This document shows, piece after piece, positions 24,559-34,429 of a DNA stretch of 64,000 nt. Below the pieces are notes generated by a model. That model made no database searches. It was not told where the DNA came from and was given only the letters and a program-made list of their open reading frames with translations. A program made the translations under genes and the position numbers. This DNA is from CAZUAQ01 sp964618455 (GTDB taxonomy: Bacteria; Planctomycetota; Phycisphaerae; UBA1845; PWPN01), in the NCBI GenBank assembly GCA_964618455.1, contig CAZUAQ010000032.1:1-64000 (forward strand), written 5' to 3'. Numbering within the stretch: the first letter of the stretch is position 1; each line of letters starts with the position of its first letter.

Positions 24559-27500
24559 TTACTTGAGCAGGCCTTTGAGCAGATCCTTCGCCTGGTTCTC
24601 CGCGCCCTTCTTGAGCACATCCTTGAGCAGCGCTTCGGTGTCCACCTTGGACAGATCGAGCTGCGGATGCTTGCGCGTGCCGACCAGCGGGATCTCGATC
24701 CGCGTGCCTTCCAGCATCTGCGCGTACTGTTCGACGGCGCCCTTGACCCCCATCTGGCGGAGCATCTCTGCGCGGATCGGTACCGAGACGATGAGGTCGA
24801 GCGTTTCGTCAAGGCCCACCGACCCGGAGAACATGGCGTCGAAGGACTGGGCGAAGATCAACGTGATGTCGCGATAATGAATACGCCCTTTGTCGATGCG
24901 GAAGGAGCCGCCCTTGAGTTCGACGGCAAGCATCTCCTTGCTGCTCGCGATCTTGCCCATGACGAGCAGTTCGGAAAGCCACCCGCTCGGCTGCGCGCGC
25001 ATCTTGACGAGATCCACCTTTCCGGAACCCTGCCCGACATCGAGCATCGTTTCGCCGAGGGGCAGGCGCAGGTCGTTAACGTCGAGGTGAACCGTCCCGT
25101 CCGCATCCGCCATGTAGTAGAAGACCGGGTTGATGCGGCTCAGCAGTTGGCGGGTGAGTTCCGGCGTGATCTTGACGCCGTCGAGCACCCGGTTCGTTCC
25201 CGGCATGAGAAGCAGCGGCTCGTCCGGCTTCAGGTCGACCGAACCGGCCAGGCGCACCTTGCCCTGGGCGGTGGCAATGATCGACGGGGGCAGGGTGATG
25301 ACCGCGTCGGCCAGTTGCGGCTGAAGTGTCGCCTTGCCGACATCCACGCCCATCAGCCGGGCGGAGTCCCAGCCCAGCGTCGTTTTGGCCGTCGCCTTGC
25401 GGAAACCCGGCGTCGCATTCGGATCGCTCAGCGGCCCATTCAACTGGAGTTCGCTCGCGGTGTTGCCGGTGATCTCGATCATTTCGCGTGTGGCGGGGCT
25501 GAGCTCGTGCATCAGTGTGGTCAGTTCTTTCCACGAGGTCGTGAACTTGCCGGTGATGTTGGCGTTCATTGCCGTGTCCATCTGGTCGATGCGCCCGCTC
25601 AGGTCCGCCGACAGAAAACGCGATTGCACTTTGGCGGTTTCCAGCGTCAGGGTCTGTCCCTTCGCGTCGAGGCCGGCGTTCAGGGCGAATTCGAGACTCT
25701 TATCGCGGACCACTTGCGTGCCGCTGCCGATCTCCAGGTCGGCGATGTTGCCGTCAGCTTTGATGCGGACTCCACGACTGTCGTTCGCAACGTTCGATAT
25801 CAACGTCAGACGCCCCTTGATGGCGGGCGGCGCTTCCGTCCCTTCGGACATGGCATTGACCAGGGCGAGGAGTTCCTGAACATCGCCGCTGAAGCCGACA
25901 CTGCCACCTTCCGGTGTGCCCTGGTTCACGGAAAGATCGTCCACATCGAGCGCGAGGCTGCCCGCCCGGACGTCCGCCTCAGCCACCAGCAGTTGTTGCG
26001 TCTTCGCATCGTACGCGAGATTGCTCCACGTCAGATCGGTACTGTCCGGCAAGGCCTTTTTCGCGTTGAGCATGATCCCCTTACCCTGAATCCGCCCGGC
26101 AGTCACGTAGCGGGACTCACCGGCCGATTGATTCACCGACAGGTTGCCGGAGGCCTGCCCGGTCATGGCCGGCATGCCTTCCACACCGAGCGAGGTGATC
26201 AGGCTGGAGAGAAACGCGAGATCCGCCTGGGGGAGATCCAGTTCGGTCTGCATTCCACCGCCGGAGATGTCGATGCTGGCGCTGCCCCTGGCGGCGAATC
26301 TCCCCGGGATTTCCGCCTGCAGCGTATTCGCTTCGATACGCGAGACGCTTTGCCCGTCGAGCAGAATACGGCCCTGCTGATCGAGCGTGAAGCGGTCAAT
26401 CTGCGCGGAACGCGTGGGCCCGGCGGCGAACCGCAGATTGCTTCCCTCGGCATGCACGGTCGTGTTCAACGTCTCGTCATCGGCCCGGGTGACTTTCAGC
26501 GTGCCTTGGGATTTTCCGTCCAGCGTCATCTCGCCGAGATCGAAGATCTGGCCGAGATCGCGCTGCATGGCGGTCAGGTCGAGTGCGTACTCCGCCTGTA
26601 GCTCGGAAGCCCAGCCGCTGGCGGTGATGTTCGCGAAACTACTGTCGACGCGGAGCTTCTCGACCTGCAGCCCCTTGCCCTCGACCAGCCCGGCGTTCAG
26701 GCCCACCTGCATCGGCTGCATGGAGACCGTTTGCGTGCCCGACGTCGCCTGGAAATCGGTCAAACTCAGGCTAGCCGACAACGCGGGTTGCGGCGCCGCT
26801 TTGAACGCGGCATCTTGGAGGACCACGCGGCCGGAGTTCAATCGCAGGTCTTCCCGAACGTTCAAGAGGCCGGGAACGGCGCGATCGATGGCGGCGAGAT
26901 CGAATTCCGCACTCGCGTTCAAAGTGACGTCCGGCAGCGCGAGCTTCTCCCCGGCGAGAATGGCCGAGAGCAACTTCTCGCCGGACAGATCCGACGTGTC
27001 GGCGGAAAGCGGATAACGCGTGACCAGGGAGGCCTTGCCGATCGTGCCCCCAAGATCGGCGGTCAGGTCGAGGATATCGTCCTGGATGGCGAACTTCGCG
27101 GAGGCCAACACATCGAGCGGAGCCACGTTGGACGTGCCGGCCACCTTCCGTTGAAGCTGAGTGAGCGTCACGTCGAACTGCCCTTCCGTATCGTCGCCCT
27201 TGAGATCAGCCCGGCCGCTCAACTGCAGCGTGCCCGTGTAGCCTTCCTGGTCGGCCATGACGTTCAGCAGCGGCCCGATGCCGGTCGGCTTGTCCGTCTT
27301 CAGCGTGACACTGCCCTGCGAGGAGGACGGACTGAACGCGCCGGACGCGAAGAGCTGCCGTATATCGGCATCCGCCGTCAACGCCGCACCGTCAGGCAGG
27401 GTGGCGGAGAGTTTTGCGGCAATGGTGTTTAACGTATCAAGGTCGACCTGACCGCCGATCGCGGTGACCGAATACGGCTCATGACCGGGGCGGGTCACCG

Positions 27501-28038
27501 TGATTTTCCCCTCGGTCAAGTCGAGGTTCCCAACCAGCGCGGGAAGTTCGCTTTCCGTGTCTTGCTTCTCTGAGGGTGAGACGAGTTCGAACGCTTTCAG
27601 CAGGGCAATGTTTCCTTCTTCATCGAAAGCCAGAATCACATCCGGCGACGCCACTTCGATGGTGCCCAGTGTTTCATAGTCGGTGATCAGCGACCACAAC
27701 CCCTGTGAGCAGGTGACGCGTGAGACCTTGAGTGCGTCCTCTCCGTCGGGATCGCGCACGGTCAAGCCCTCGACACGAAGCGGTCCTCCCCAGCCGAGGG
27801 CCAGCGTGTCGATGGCGATCTCACCCTTGATGAATCCGCTCGCAAAGGACGTTGCCCAGGCGGTCCCCGCGCTGGTGGAGGCCAGCCAGGGAAGGGCGCC
27901 GACGAGCACCGCCAGCAGAAGAATCAAGACGAGCAGGCCCTTCAGCAGGCGACGCTTTTTGCGGGGCCGCTTGGCGGGAGAGGACGACTCTTGCGACGGG
28001 GGCATAGACGCTTGCGGATCAGACGGCGGATTGGCCAC
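24559..28038 (-). CDS. AsmA/TamB-like protein, 1159 residues
   Basis: A single N-terminal anchor (KKRRLLKGLLVLILLLAVLVGALPWL, residues 27-53) follows a Pro/Ser-rich cytoplasmic segment. The rest is a very long beta-rich periplasmic region with repeated 'LxxLxLxxGxVxLxD' strands, such as ALVGNLDLTEGKITVTRPGHEP. The C-terminal 60 residues (RIEIPLVGTRKHPQLDLSKVDTEALLKDVL, quoted in part) are the typical AsmA-like closing motif. By analogy with AsmA, TamB and YhdP, it would form a groove moving phospholipid between inner and outer membranes. That function is inference. It heads an operon with the BrkB-like gene and faces a divergent PhoD-like gene. Confidence 0.85.
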   Translation of the reverse strand: MANPPSDPQASMPPSQESSSPAKRPRKKRRLLKGLLVLILLLAVLVGALPWLASTSAGTAWATSFASGFIKGEIAIDTLALGWGGPLRVEGLTVRDPDGEDALKVSRVTCSQGLWSLITDYETLGTIEVASPDVILAFDEEGNIALLKAFELVSPSEKQDTESELPALVGNLDLTEGKITVTRPGHEPYSVTAIGGQVDLDTLNTIAAKLSATLPDGAALTADADIRQLFASGAFSPSSSQGSVTLKTDKPTGIGPLLNVMADQEGYTGTLQLSGRADLKGDDTEGQFDVTLTQLQRKVAGTSNVAPLDVLASAKFAIQDDILDLTADLGGTIGKASLVTRYPLSADTSDLSGEKLLSAILAGEKLALPDVTLNASAEFDLAAIDRAVPGLLNVREDLRLNSGRVVLQDAAFKAAPQPALSASLSLTDFQATSGTQTVSMQPMQVGLNAGLVEGKGLQVEKLRVDSSFANITASGWASELQAEYALDLTAMQRDLGQIFDLGEMTLDGKSQGTLKVTRADDETLNTTVHAEGSNLRFAAGPTRSAQIDRFTLDQQGRILLDGQSVSRIEANTLQAEIPGRFAARGSASIDISGGGMQTELDLPQADLAFLSSLITSLGVEGMPAMTGQASGNLSVNQSAGESRYVTAGRIQGKGIMLNAKKALPDSTDLTWSNLAYDAKTQQLLVAEADVRAGSLALDVDDLSVNQGTPEGGSVGFSGDVQELLALVNAMSEGTEAPPAIKGRLTLISNVANDSRGVRIKADGNIADLEIGSGTQVVRDKSLEFALNAGLDAKGQTLTLETAKVQSRFLSADLSGRIDQMDTAMNANITGKFTTSWKELTTLMHELSPATREMIEITGNTASELQLNGPLSDPNATPGFRKATAKTTLGWDSARLMGVDVGKATLQPQLADAVITLPPSIIATAQGKVRLAGSVDLKPDEPLLLMPGTNRVLDGVKITPELTRQLLSRINPVFYYMADADGTVHLDVNDLRLPLGETMLDVGQGSGKVDLVKMRAQPSGWLSELLVMGKIASSKEMLAVELKGGSFRIDKGRIHYRDITLIFAQSFDAMFSGSVGLDETLDLIVSVPIRAEMLRQMGVKGAVEQYAQMLEGTRIEIPLVGTRKHPQLDLSKVDTEALLKDVLKKGAENQAKDLLKGLLK

Positions 28039-28336
28039 GGAAACACCTCAGCTTTCTTATCATCGACCCCGGTGCGAAGCGTTCAAGCACAGCTTGAGTG
28101 AGCCAGGAATCGCGCGTAAGAAACCAACGCGACGGCTGAAATATCGTTGCACTTATGGGGATGTAGAACTCACCGCATTATAAGCTTGGGTGTTCCTGTT
28201 GACACTCGGGGGACGTGTGCCCAATGGCGCCCGGTCAGGAGAACCGGTGCAGCACCTTGCGAGCAGCATTACAATTCAGTCCCTGTCACGTCCGAAGTAA
28301 CAGACCACGATTCTCAGGCCAATGGGAGCCCCAGGG

Positions 28337-30193
28337 ATGTCGAAAACAAAAGGCACGATTATCTGCAGCATTCTTCTTGGTTCGGTGGGGGCGTTCGCCA
28401 TGGCCGAAGAGGCGAGGACCTCGTCCTCTGGCCCGCAACCGATTCGAATCCACCGCGATGGCGGACCCCCGTCGATTCCGGAAGTCGCGCGGGACGAGGT
28501 GATCTGCTTTGCGTTGTACACCGTGCAAGACAACACCCTCAAGCTCAGCGCGCAGCTCTATCCCTTGAAAGAAGGGCAGCCCCGTCGAGTTCGCCTGGAG
28601 TTGCGCGAAGAGGGCGATTGGAAACCGGTCGGCGAATCGAGGGTGGACGAGGTCGGCTGGCTGGCCACGTTCCGCGTGACGGGTTGGGATCACTCGAAAG
28701 ACGTTCCCTATCGCGTGACCCATGCGGACGGCGCTTCGTTCGAGGGACTCGTCCGCAAGGATCCCGCCGACAAGGACGAAATCGTCGTTGCCGCCTTCAC
28801 CGGCAACTCCAACGCCGATCGCGGCCCGCGCCCGGACATCATCCGAAACATCAAGGCCCAGGATCCCGACCTGCTCTTCTTCTCCGGCGATCAGTCCTAC
28901 GACCATCGGCATCACACCGCCGCCTGGCTGCAGTTCGGCCGCCAGTTCGGCGATATTATTCGCGATCGGCCGACCGTCACCATTCCCGACGATCACGACG
29001 TCGGCCAGGGTAACCTTTGGGGCGAAGGCGGCAAGGTCGCGAAGCTACGCGGCGGCGCAGACGGCGGATACACCATGCCGCCGGATTACGTGAACATGGT
29101 CCAGCGCGCCCAGACCAGCCACCTGCCCGATCCCTACGATCCCACACCGATCCGACAGGGCATCACGGTGTATTACACATCGCTGAACGTCGGCGGCATC
29201 GGTTTCGCGATCATTGAAGACCGCAAGTTCAAGACGGGTCCGGCGGGCTTGATCCCGGAGCAGGGACCGCGGCCCGACCACATCAACAGTCCCGACTACG
29301 ATCGGGCGTCCGTCGATGTGCCCGAAGCGCGGCTGCTGGGCGATCGGCAGCTCGCCTTCCTGCGCGACTGGGGGCAGCAGTGGGAAGGCACGGAGATGAA
29401 GGCGGTGCTCTCGCAAACCATCTTTGGCGGCGGAGCGCACCTGCACGGTAAACACGATGCGCGTCTGCTGGCGGATCTCGACTCGAACGGGTGGCCACAG
29501 TCCGGCCGCGCCCGAGCCCTGCGCGAAATCCGCCGGTTCTTCGGATTCCACATCGCCGGCGATCAGCACCTGGCCACGGTCATCCATCATGGCGTGAACG
29601 ATTGGGAGGACGCGTGCTATTCATTCTGCGTGCCGTCGATCGTGAATTACTACGGGCGCTGGTGGTGGCCGCTGGAAGATCCCATGCAACACGAGCCGGA
29701 CAGCCCGCTCCCTTACACCGGTCGGTATTACGACGGCTTCGGCAACAAGCTCACCATGCACGCCTACGCCAACCCCACCCCGACGAATCACAACGCCGCC
29801 GGTTACGGCCTGGTGCGATTTCGCAAGTCGACGCGGGAGATCATCGTGGAGTGCTGGCCGCGGCACGTGGACGTGACGCAGGCATCCGCGCGACAGTTTC
29901 CCGGCTGGCCGATCACCATTCAGCAGGAGGACAGCTACGGCCGGGACGCCATCGCCGAATTGCCGACGATCGAGATTCGGGGCGCGTCGAAACCGGTGAT
30001 CCAGGTCATCGATGAGGACTTCGACGAGGTCGTCTACACGTTGCGCCTGAATGAACCCCTCTGGCGACCGAAAGTATTCAAGGAGGGGTCGTACTCGGTT
30101 CGCATCACCGAGGGAAAGCGCCGGCACATGCTGAAGCTCTCCACCGAAGGGGTGACCCCCGAAGCGAAGGTCATCGTTGACCTGGCGCCTTGA
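28337..30193 (+). CDS. PhoD-like metallophosphatase, exported
   Basis: 618 residues from ATG 28337 (CAGGG a few bases upstream). The signal peptide runs to about residue 24 (SILLGSVGAFAMA). An N-terminal beta domain precedes a calcineurin-like catalytic domain of the PhoD group: FTGNSNADRGPRPDIIRNI, LLFFSGDQSYDHR (metal-binding Asp and GDQ), TVTIPDDHDVGQGNLWGEG (D-D-H-D), SQTIFGGGAHLHGKHD and HIAGDQHLATVIHHG (final His). The first Asn-Ser-Asn replaces the usual D-x-H element of this fold, which may alter metal binding. It is likely a phosphodiesterase or phosphatase in the periplasm. The gene sits divergently from the AsmA-like operon, with about 300 bases between. Confidence 0.82.
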   Translation: MSKTKGTIICSILLGSVGAFAMAEEARTSSSGPQPIRIHRDGGPPSIPEVARDEVICFALYTVQDNTLKLSAQLYPLKEGQPRRVRLELREEGDWKPVGESRVDEVGWLATFRVTGWDHSKDVPYRVTHADGASFEGLVRKDPADKDEIVVAAFTGNSNADRGPRPDIIRNIKAQDPDLLFFSGDQSYDHRHHTAAWLQFGRQFGDIIRDRPTVTIPDDHDVGQGNLWGEGGKVAKLRGGADGGYTMPPDYVNMVQRAQTSHLPDPYDPTPIRQGITVYYTSLNVGGIGFAIIEDRKFKTGPAGLIPEQGPRPDHINSPDYDRASVDVPEARLLGDRQLAFLRDWGQQWEGTEMKAVLSQTIFGGGAHLHGKHDARLLADLDSNGWPQSGRARALREIRRFFGFHIAGDQHLATVIHHGVNDWEDACYSFCVPSIVNYYGRWWWPLEDPMQHEPDSPLPYTGRYYDGFGNKLTMHAYANPTPTNHNAAGYGLVRFRKSTREIIVECWPRHVDVTQASARQFPGWPITIQQEDSYGRDAIAELPTIEIRGASKPVIQVIDEDFDEVVYTLRLNEPLWRPKVFKEGSYSVRITEGKRRHMLKLSTEGVTPEAKVIVDLAP

Positions 30194-30321
30194 ATCACCG
30201 GCCGACGATGCCGCGTCGGATCTTCGTTCAAGGGGAAAGCTGTGCTATGGCGTAAGGGCCTGTCATGGACGGTGGAACGTGCTTCACAGTGCGTATGAAT
30301 CTGTGCGCATAAATGTGTGCG

Positions 30322-30373
30322 CATAAAAACGCCCGCGCTTAAGGGGAGGTTAGAGTCGCGGAGAGCGCGGGCG
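30322..30373 (-). terminator. Rho-independent terminator, minus strand
   Basis: CGCCCGCGCT and AGCGCGGGCG form a perfect 10-bp GC-rich stem (30330-30339 / 30364-30373). Read on the minus strand it is followed directly by TTTTTATG. No protein gene on the minus strand ends within 760 bases. Confidence 0.7.
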
Positions 30374-30874
30374 AAAGGGAATGGCTCAATTGTCAAATCA
30401 GGTGTGTCTTAACGGCTGTATCTCCCGCCGACGTCGATTCAAAGCAAAGGGGAAACTCTGCTTCAATCGGCACCAGCCGAAGATGGCATCGCAGGAACAA
30501 CGGCTCCACCGTCGACACCCGTCATCTCATGGATACGCTTCAAACGAGTTCGGGACGCATCCTTCACGCTATTTCAGTATCAATTCCGCAAGCCGACGAA
30601 ATGCACCACACCGTTACCGATTCGGAGGCGGCTCAACTGTCCCTGGTCTTGCGATGGTCGGAATCTTCCCTTTCCGCCAGTCGCCCGGTGCCCCTGCCCA
30701 TCAGTCAACTTCACCTTTGTCGCCACATCCCGGCCTCCGAGCCTGCGTGAAAGCACACTCGAAGAAGGCATGTCGGCATTCGTATCCGGCTCGCGGTTGC
30801 CCGGAGCACCGCACAACGATACTCCGCTGACTAAGTTTAACCCATAGCCCAACCACGAGCAACGGTTTCAATGT

Positions 30875-30940
30875 ACTTTTTGCACACGCCGTTCATCGCT
30901 TGCTGATTGTGCAGTCGTTTCGATCGATCATGCAAAAAGT
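30875..30940. repeat. 10-bp inverted repeat spanning 66 bases
   Basis: ACTTTTTGCA (30875-30884) and TGCAAAAAGT (30931-30940) are exact reverse complements, 46 bases apart, within the region lacking genes. No transposase is nearby. Confidence 0.5.
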
Positions 30941-31136
30941 CAGGGCACGCCATATGCCATTCCGCCCAAGCATGAGTTAAACCGAGTTGATGGTCGCTAA
31001 ACCGATGGGCTAGGTGGTTTCCCCCTAAGGCATGACGGAAATCGGTCAGGGGTGTATTGCTTAGGTTGTATCCAGATTCGCCGGGGTTTGCTTGATCGTT
31101 GGGCGGAGTGAAATCTTTTATTTTTTTCCTGGGTGG

Positions 31137-31469
31137 TTACTCCGGCGGCGCCGTTCGCGTCGCCGTGTCACGTCGAACGCGCTCCAGTTGACGTTGGTCG
31201 CATTCACTGCAGGTCAACCGCGGTCCCTTGGTGATGACCGCTCCGCCGGGCAGTTCCTTATTCAGCCGGTGTTGATAGCGGTCGACCGTGAGCACTTCGG
31301 CATGTCCGCAATGCGAACACTTCAAGTGCACCGGCGGTTGCTCGTAGGCGTCGGATGAACCGGTTCGCAACAGCACAAAGATCACACACGCGAGACAGAA
31401 CAGGACCATCACCGGAAGCTTGACGGATTGGAGCGATGCCGTTCGTAGGTGACGGAAATGTGACGACAT
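31137..31469 (-). CDS. Small membrane-anchored zinc-ribbon-like protein
   Basis: 110 residues from ATG 31469, preceded by AAGGA; a TTG two codons earlier is possible. One N-terminal helix (VKLPVMVLFCLACVIFVLL) is followed by a Cys-rich soluble part with two knuckles: CSHCGHAEVLTVDRYQ and CSECDQRQLERV (C-x2-C...C-x2-C), the pattern of a zinc ribbon. This recalls short 'anchored zinc ribbon' proteins in planctomycete type II secretion/pseudopilin loci. It lies 82 bases downstream of the prepilin-like gene on the same strand, so co-transcription is likely. Confidence 0.7.
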   Translation of the reverse strand: MSSHFRHLRTASLQSVKLPVMVLFCLACVIFVLLRTGSSDAYEQPPVHLKCSHCGHAEVLTVDRYQHRLNKELPGGAVITKGPRLTCSECDQRQLERVRRDTATRTAPPE

Positions 31470-31551
31470 GGGCAATCATCCTTCGCGATGGCATACACCC
31501 TCGCCGGCCAATCGATGAGGGAGCAGTGAACCGGGCGGTGCCCTCCGATTC

Positions 31552-32640
31552 CTACCAGTACAAGTTATATACCGAGGTGCCCGAACCCGGGATCAGCTCG
31601 ACCGAACTGTAGACGATCGACATGTGTTGAAATTGCGGCTCCCAGGTATGCATGCCGTCGTTCGCATCAAAGCTCGCCCGGAAGTCGGCCTCACAGGCGG
31701 TACGCGATCGCCATCGGACACTGCCGTCGTTGTACGCCACGTTGCCGCCACGGAACTGATCGGGCCCCCCATGTGAATTCAAACTGTACTGCGGGCGCAT
31801 CCGATCCCAGCGGTCGTTGATGTCGCCATCGATCCCGAGCACGTCGGAGTACTTGCGATAGTCCTGCATGATGTCGGTGAAGAGGATCGTCTGCAGCGGA
31901 TCTTCCGAATGCTCCGCCAGGATCTGGCGTTGGCCCTCGCGCCGCCCGAGGCCGTGCGTCCACCAGTTGTCAGGGTAACCCCACACCATGAACGGAGGGA
32001 AGTTGGCGTCGGCATTGACGGTATAGCCGTCCTTACTCATCCAGTGATCGACATACCACGCGTAGCCGATGAGGTAGTCGTAATAGGCCGACGCTCCGAG
32101 GGCTTGCGCTTCCTGCAGGTTCGGCGGCGATGCCGGCCAGGTGTACGGCCCGCCGGGGTGCAGCACCTCCTGGGCGGGGCAGTACAGCGCGTTCGGGTCG
32201 GGAATCTGTCTGCCCTTGACCAGGGCGATGTACGCCGGGTACCCGGTGAACTCCCTGACGCTGGCCGGTTCCGTAAATCGCATGCGGTAGCTTTGAGCGC
32301 CGAACGGCGGGACGCCGAACGGTGTGGCCGGCCAGTTCAAGCCGAGCGGATAGTCGCCGCGGTTCTCCGCTGCGTACGCCTGCAATCCCACGATAAGCTG
32401 GTGCATCTGGGCAGCGCAGGCAGTTCGGGTTGCTTGCTCACGCGCCCGCGAGAGGCTCGGCAGGAGGATCCCGATCAGCAGCGCGATCACGGAGACGACC
32501 ACCAGCACCTCGATCAGCGTAAAACCCGCGCGGAACCGGCCGCGGGTTATGCACGCCCAGTCGGCGGGCAGGCTTTCGGGGGTCTTCGCCAGGCGCCTGG
32601 TCAGCAAATCATGTTCTCCCCGTGCGTGGGCACCGTTCAT
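31552..32640 (-). CDS. Prepilin-like protein with N-terminal methylation motif (planctomycete type)
   Basis: 362 residues if started at ATG 32640; earlier in-frame starts exist and none has a clear ribosome site. The processing motif GFTLIEVLVVVSVIALLIG, with Gly before the cleavage site and Glu at +5, begins about 35 residues in, giving an unusually long leader. The mature domain contains CAAQMHQLIVGLQAYAAENRGDYP, ILFTDIMQDYRKYSD and near the end GGNVAYNDGSVRWRS, which is the hallmark ending of the H-x9-DG pseudopilin-like families that are hugely expanded in planctomycetes. It probably joins a type II secretion or pilus-like system encoded elsewhere. Confidence 0.88.
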   Translation of the reverse strand: MNGAHARGEHDLLTRRLAKTPESLPADWACITRGRFRAGFTLIEVLVVVSVIALLIGILLPSLSRAREQATRTACAAQMHQLIVGLQAYAAENRGDYPLGLNWPATPFGVPPFGAQSYRMRFTEPASVREFTGYPAYIALVKGRQIPDPNALYCPAQEVLHPGGPYTWPASPPNLQEAQALGASAYYDYLIGYAWYVDHWMSKDGYTVNADANFPPFMVWGYPDNWWTHGLGRREGQRQILAEHSEDPLQTILFTDIMQDYRKYSDVLGIDGDINDRWDRMRPQYSLNSHGGPDQFRGGNVAYNDGSVRWRSRTACEADFRASFDANDGMHTWEPQFQHMSIVYSSVELIPGSGTSVYNLYW

Positions 32641-32825
32641 CGAGCCCTGAAAGACGGCGTACGACATGAGGCAATCGTTGTTCAATGTGATCATAACTGA
32701 ACAACCGTACCGGGCAACCGCATTCGCCACACGTCCTGCGAATCCAGCGAGGCGTCGCAGGAAGTCCCCTTCGCCGGCAAGTCGTCCCCAGGGAAAGACG
32801 GCTTGATCGATCCCCCGCATCGCGT

Positions 32826-34034
32826 ATGATGCCGCCTTGGCGTGCGAAGGTGCGGTCACCCTACCCAACGACAGGACAACCTGACTTGCAGGTCCTTCTC
32901 TCCTCGCTGATCTGGCTGTCGGCGTCGCCCGTGACGTGGTGGCACATCGTCACGCGCAACTGGGCGCTGGTTTCCATGGGGCTGACGCTGGCGATCCTGG
33001 TCATCGTCCCGTGGCTGGTGCTCCGCAAGTACGTCAAGATCATGCTGAATATCATCCGGGACACACCGCCGCCGCTGGCGATGGGGCCGATGGATTTTCA
33101 GCGGGTCGAGGGGGAACGCGTCGGTTTCCGTTCCTTCGACAACCTGAACCTGTGCGGCATGTTTCTTTACGGGGATCACGGTGGACGCCCCAAAGGCGTG
33201 GTCATTTTCGCCCACGAATTCTCGAGCGACATGTACAGTTGCGTGCGGTACTGCCGCCCGTTGCTGCAGGCGGGGTACGACGTGTTCAGCTTCGATTTCC
33301 GCGGCCATGGCGAATCGAGCGCGGAGCCGGACTACCAGCCTCGGCAATGGCCCAGCGAGCGCGAAGTCAACGACATGCTCGGGGCGATCGCTTACATCGA
33401 GGACTGGCTCGAGCAGCGTGGTCGGCCGGTCGAGATCGGCCTGTTCGGGATTTCGCGCGGCGGGGGCGCCGCCATCCTGGCCGCCCAGAACAATCCCGCC
33501 GTCAAAGCCATCATCACCGACGGGGCGTTCAGTTCCGACACGACCCTCGAATACCTCATGAAGCGCTGGGCGTACATTTTCGCCAAGGTGCGCTTCGTCT
33601 ATGAAAATCATCCGCCGCAGTTCTGGCGGTTTCTCCGCTGGCTGCTCTTCTGCGAGTGCAAGCGGAAACTGAACTGCACGTTCCCCTCGGTGCGTAAGGC
33701 CCTCAAGCGGATGGAAGGGCCCAAACCGATTCTGTTCATCCATGGTCAGCGGGACAGCTATATCCCTGTCGAGCAGTCACGGCTGCTGCACGGGCTGGCG
33801 CCCGGGCCGAAATCCCTCTGGATCGTGCCGCAGGCCAAACATAATCAATCGGTGGTGGTGTGCCCCGATTTGTACCGCCGCCACACGGTGGAATTCTTCA
33901 ACAAGTATCTCGCCCCGGCGGATGATGCCACGCACGAGGCGATTCCACTGGAAGCAGAGTCGTCAGGCTCGTACGTGACGGATCAGCGGAAGTTGCCCAC
34001 CTCCATCACGGAATCGCCGGAACCCCGGGCCTGA
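32826..34034 (+). CDS. Alpha/beta hydrolase with N-terminal membrane helix
   Basis: Up to 402 residues. The start is unsure: ATG codons at 32826 and 32829 overlap nothing, while a TTG near 32886 would place the hydrophobic helix (LVSMGLTLAILVIVPWLVL) closer to the N-terminus. The hydrolase domain shows GVVIFAHEFSSDMYSC (oxyanion strand with His-Glu), SFDFRGHGESS, GLFGISRGGGAAI (nucleophile Ser in G-x-S-x-G), FIHGQRDSYIP (acid Asp) and QAKHNQS (His). That is a complete triad. Substrate unknown; an inner-membrane esterase or lipase-like role is likely. It diverges from the prepilin gene. Confidence 0.82.
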   Translation: MMPPWRAKVRSPYPTTGQPDLQVLLSSLIWLSASPVTWWHIVTRNWALVSMGLTLAILVIVPWLVLRKYVKIMLNIIRDTPPPLAMGPMDFQRVEGERVGFRSFDNLNLCGMFLYGDHGGRPKGVVIFAHEFSSDMYSCVRYCRPLLQAGYDVFSFDFRGHGESSAEPDYQPRQWPSEREVNDMLGAIAYIEDWLEQRGRPVEIGLFGISRGGGAAILAAQNNPAVKAIITDGAFSSDTTLEYLMKRWAYIFAKVRFVYENHPPQFWRFLRWLLFCECKRKLNCTFPSVRKALKRMEGPKPILFIHGQRDSYIPVEQSRLLHGLAPGPKSLWIVPQAKHNQSVVVCPDLYRRHTVEFFNKYLAPADDATHEAIPLEAESSGSYVTDQRKLPTSITESPEPRA

Positions 34035-34258
34035 CGCAGGTCAAACGCCGATCCGCTTCCGTGAGTCGATGCGTCCGAGAAAGCATTCGCCCGAGCACGC
34101 GGGGACTGTCGGCTTGCGGGCGACCCGAATCCGGGGCAGCAGCGGAACCAGCGCCGTGAATCCCCACGGCAGGGGGCAAGGATGCCGTTTCCGGGCCGAT
34201 AAGCGGATCCCTCACCGGGTCCTCCGCCCCGCGCCGGCCCTCGATCCACAAGGATGTA

Positions 34259-34287
34259 TTGGATAGACATTTGCGAGCGGGTATGAT
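34259..34287 (+). promoter_or_regulatory. Promoter candidate for the RTX gene
   Basis: TTGGAT (34259-34264), 17-base spacer, TATGAT (34282-34287). It lies 143 bases before the chosen start. The -10 matches 5 of 6, the -35 only 3 of 6. The rest of the 395-base gap upstream of the gene shows nothing else I can support. Confidence 0.5.
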
Positions 34288-34429
34288 TGTGATGAGAGTC
34301 CGCACGGGTGGCCCAGGATGGCATGCGGAGGAGGAATCTCACGCCCTCAATGGTCGAATCCGCCACGCGGTCGGGGGTTTTCGTTCAAGAGTCGAATTGT
34401 CCAATTTAGTTCCACAAGGTATGAGTTTC

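Larger units (their letters stand above)
30194..31136. other. 943-base region without a convincing gene
   Basis: Open frames here (for example 30381-30830 on the plus strand) have Arg/Ser/His-rich translations and no ribosome site, so I leave them out. What can be seen is a duplicated TGTGCGCATAAA near 30302-30326, a strong minus-strand terminator at 30322-30373, a 10-bp inverted repeat at 30875-30940, and an AT-rich stretch just downstream of the 31137 stop. A non-coding transcript on the minus strand, or the decayed remains of a gene, would fit. Confidence 0.6.

Noticed and set aside
24400..26601. 733-codon plus-strand open frame over the AsmA-like gene
   Set aside because: Antisense shadow; the minus-strand protein has a membrane anchor and the AsmA-like C-terminal motif.
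30381..30830. 149-codon plus-strand frame after the PhoD-like gene
   Set aside because: No ribosome site, Arg/His/Ser-rich with no predicted core, and the preceding terminator is on the other strand.
30875..30940. Insertion-sequence remnant from the 10-bp inverted repeat
   Set aside because: Only 66 bases, no target duplication seen and no transposase-like coding; left as an unexplained repeat.
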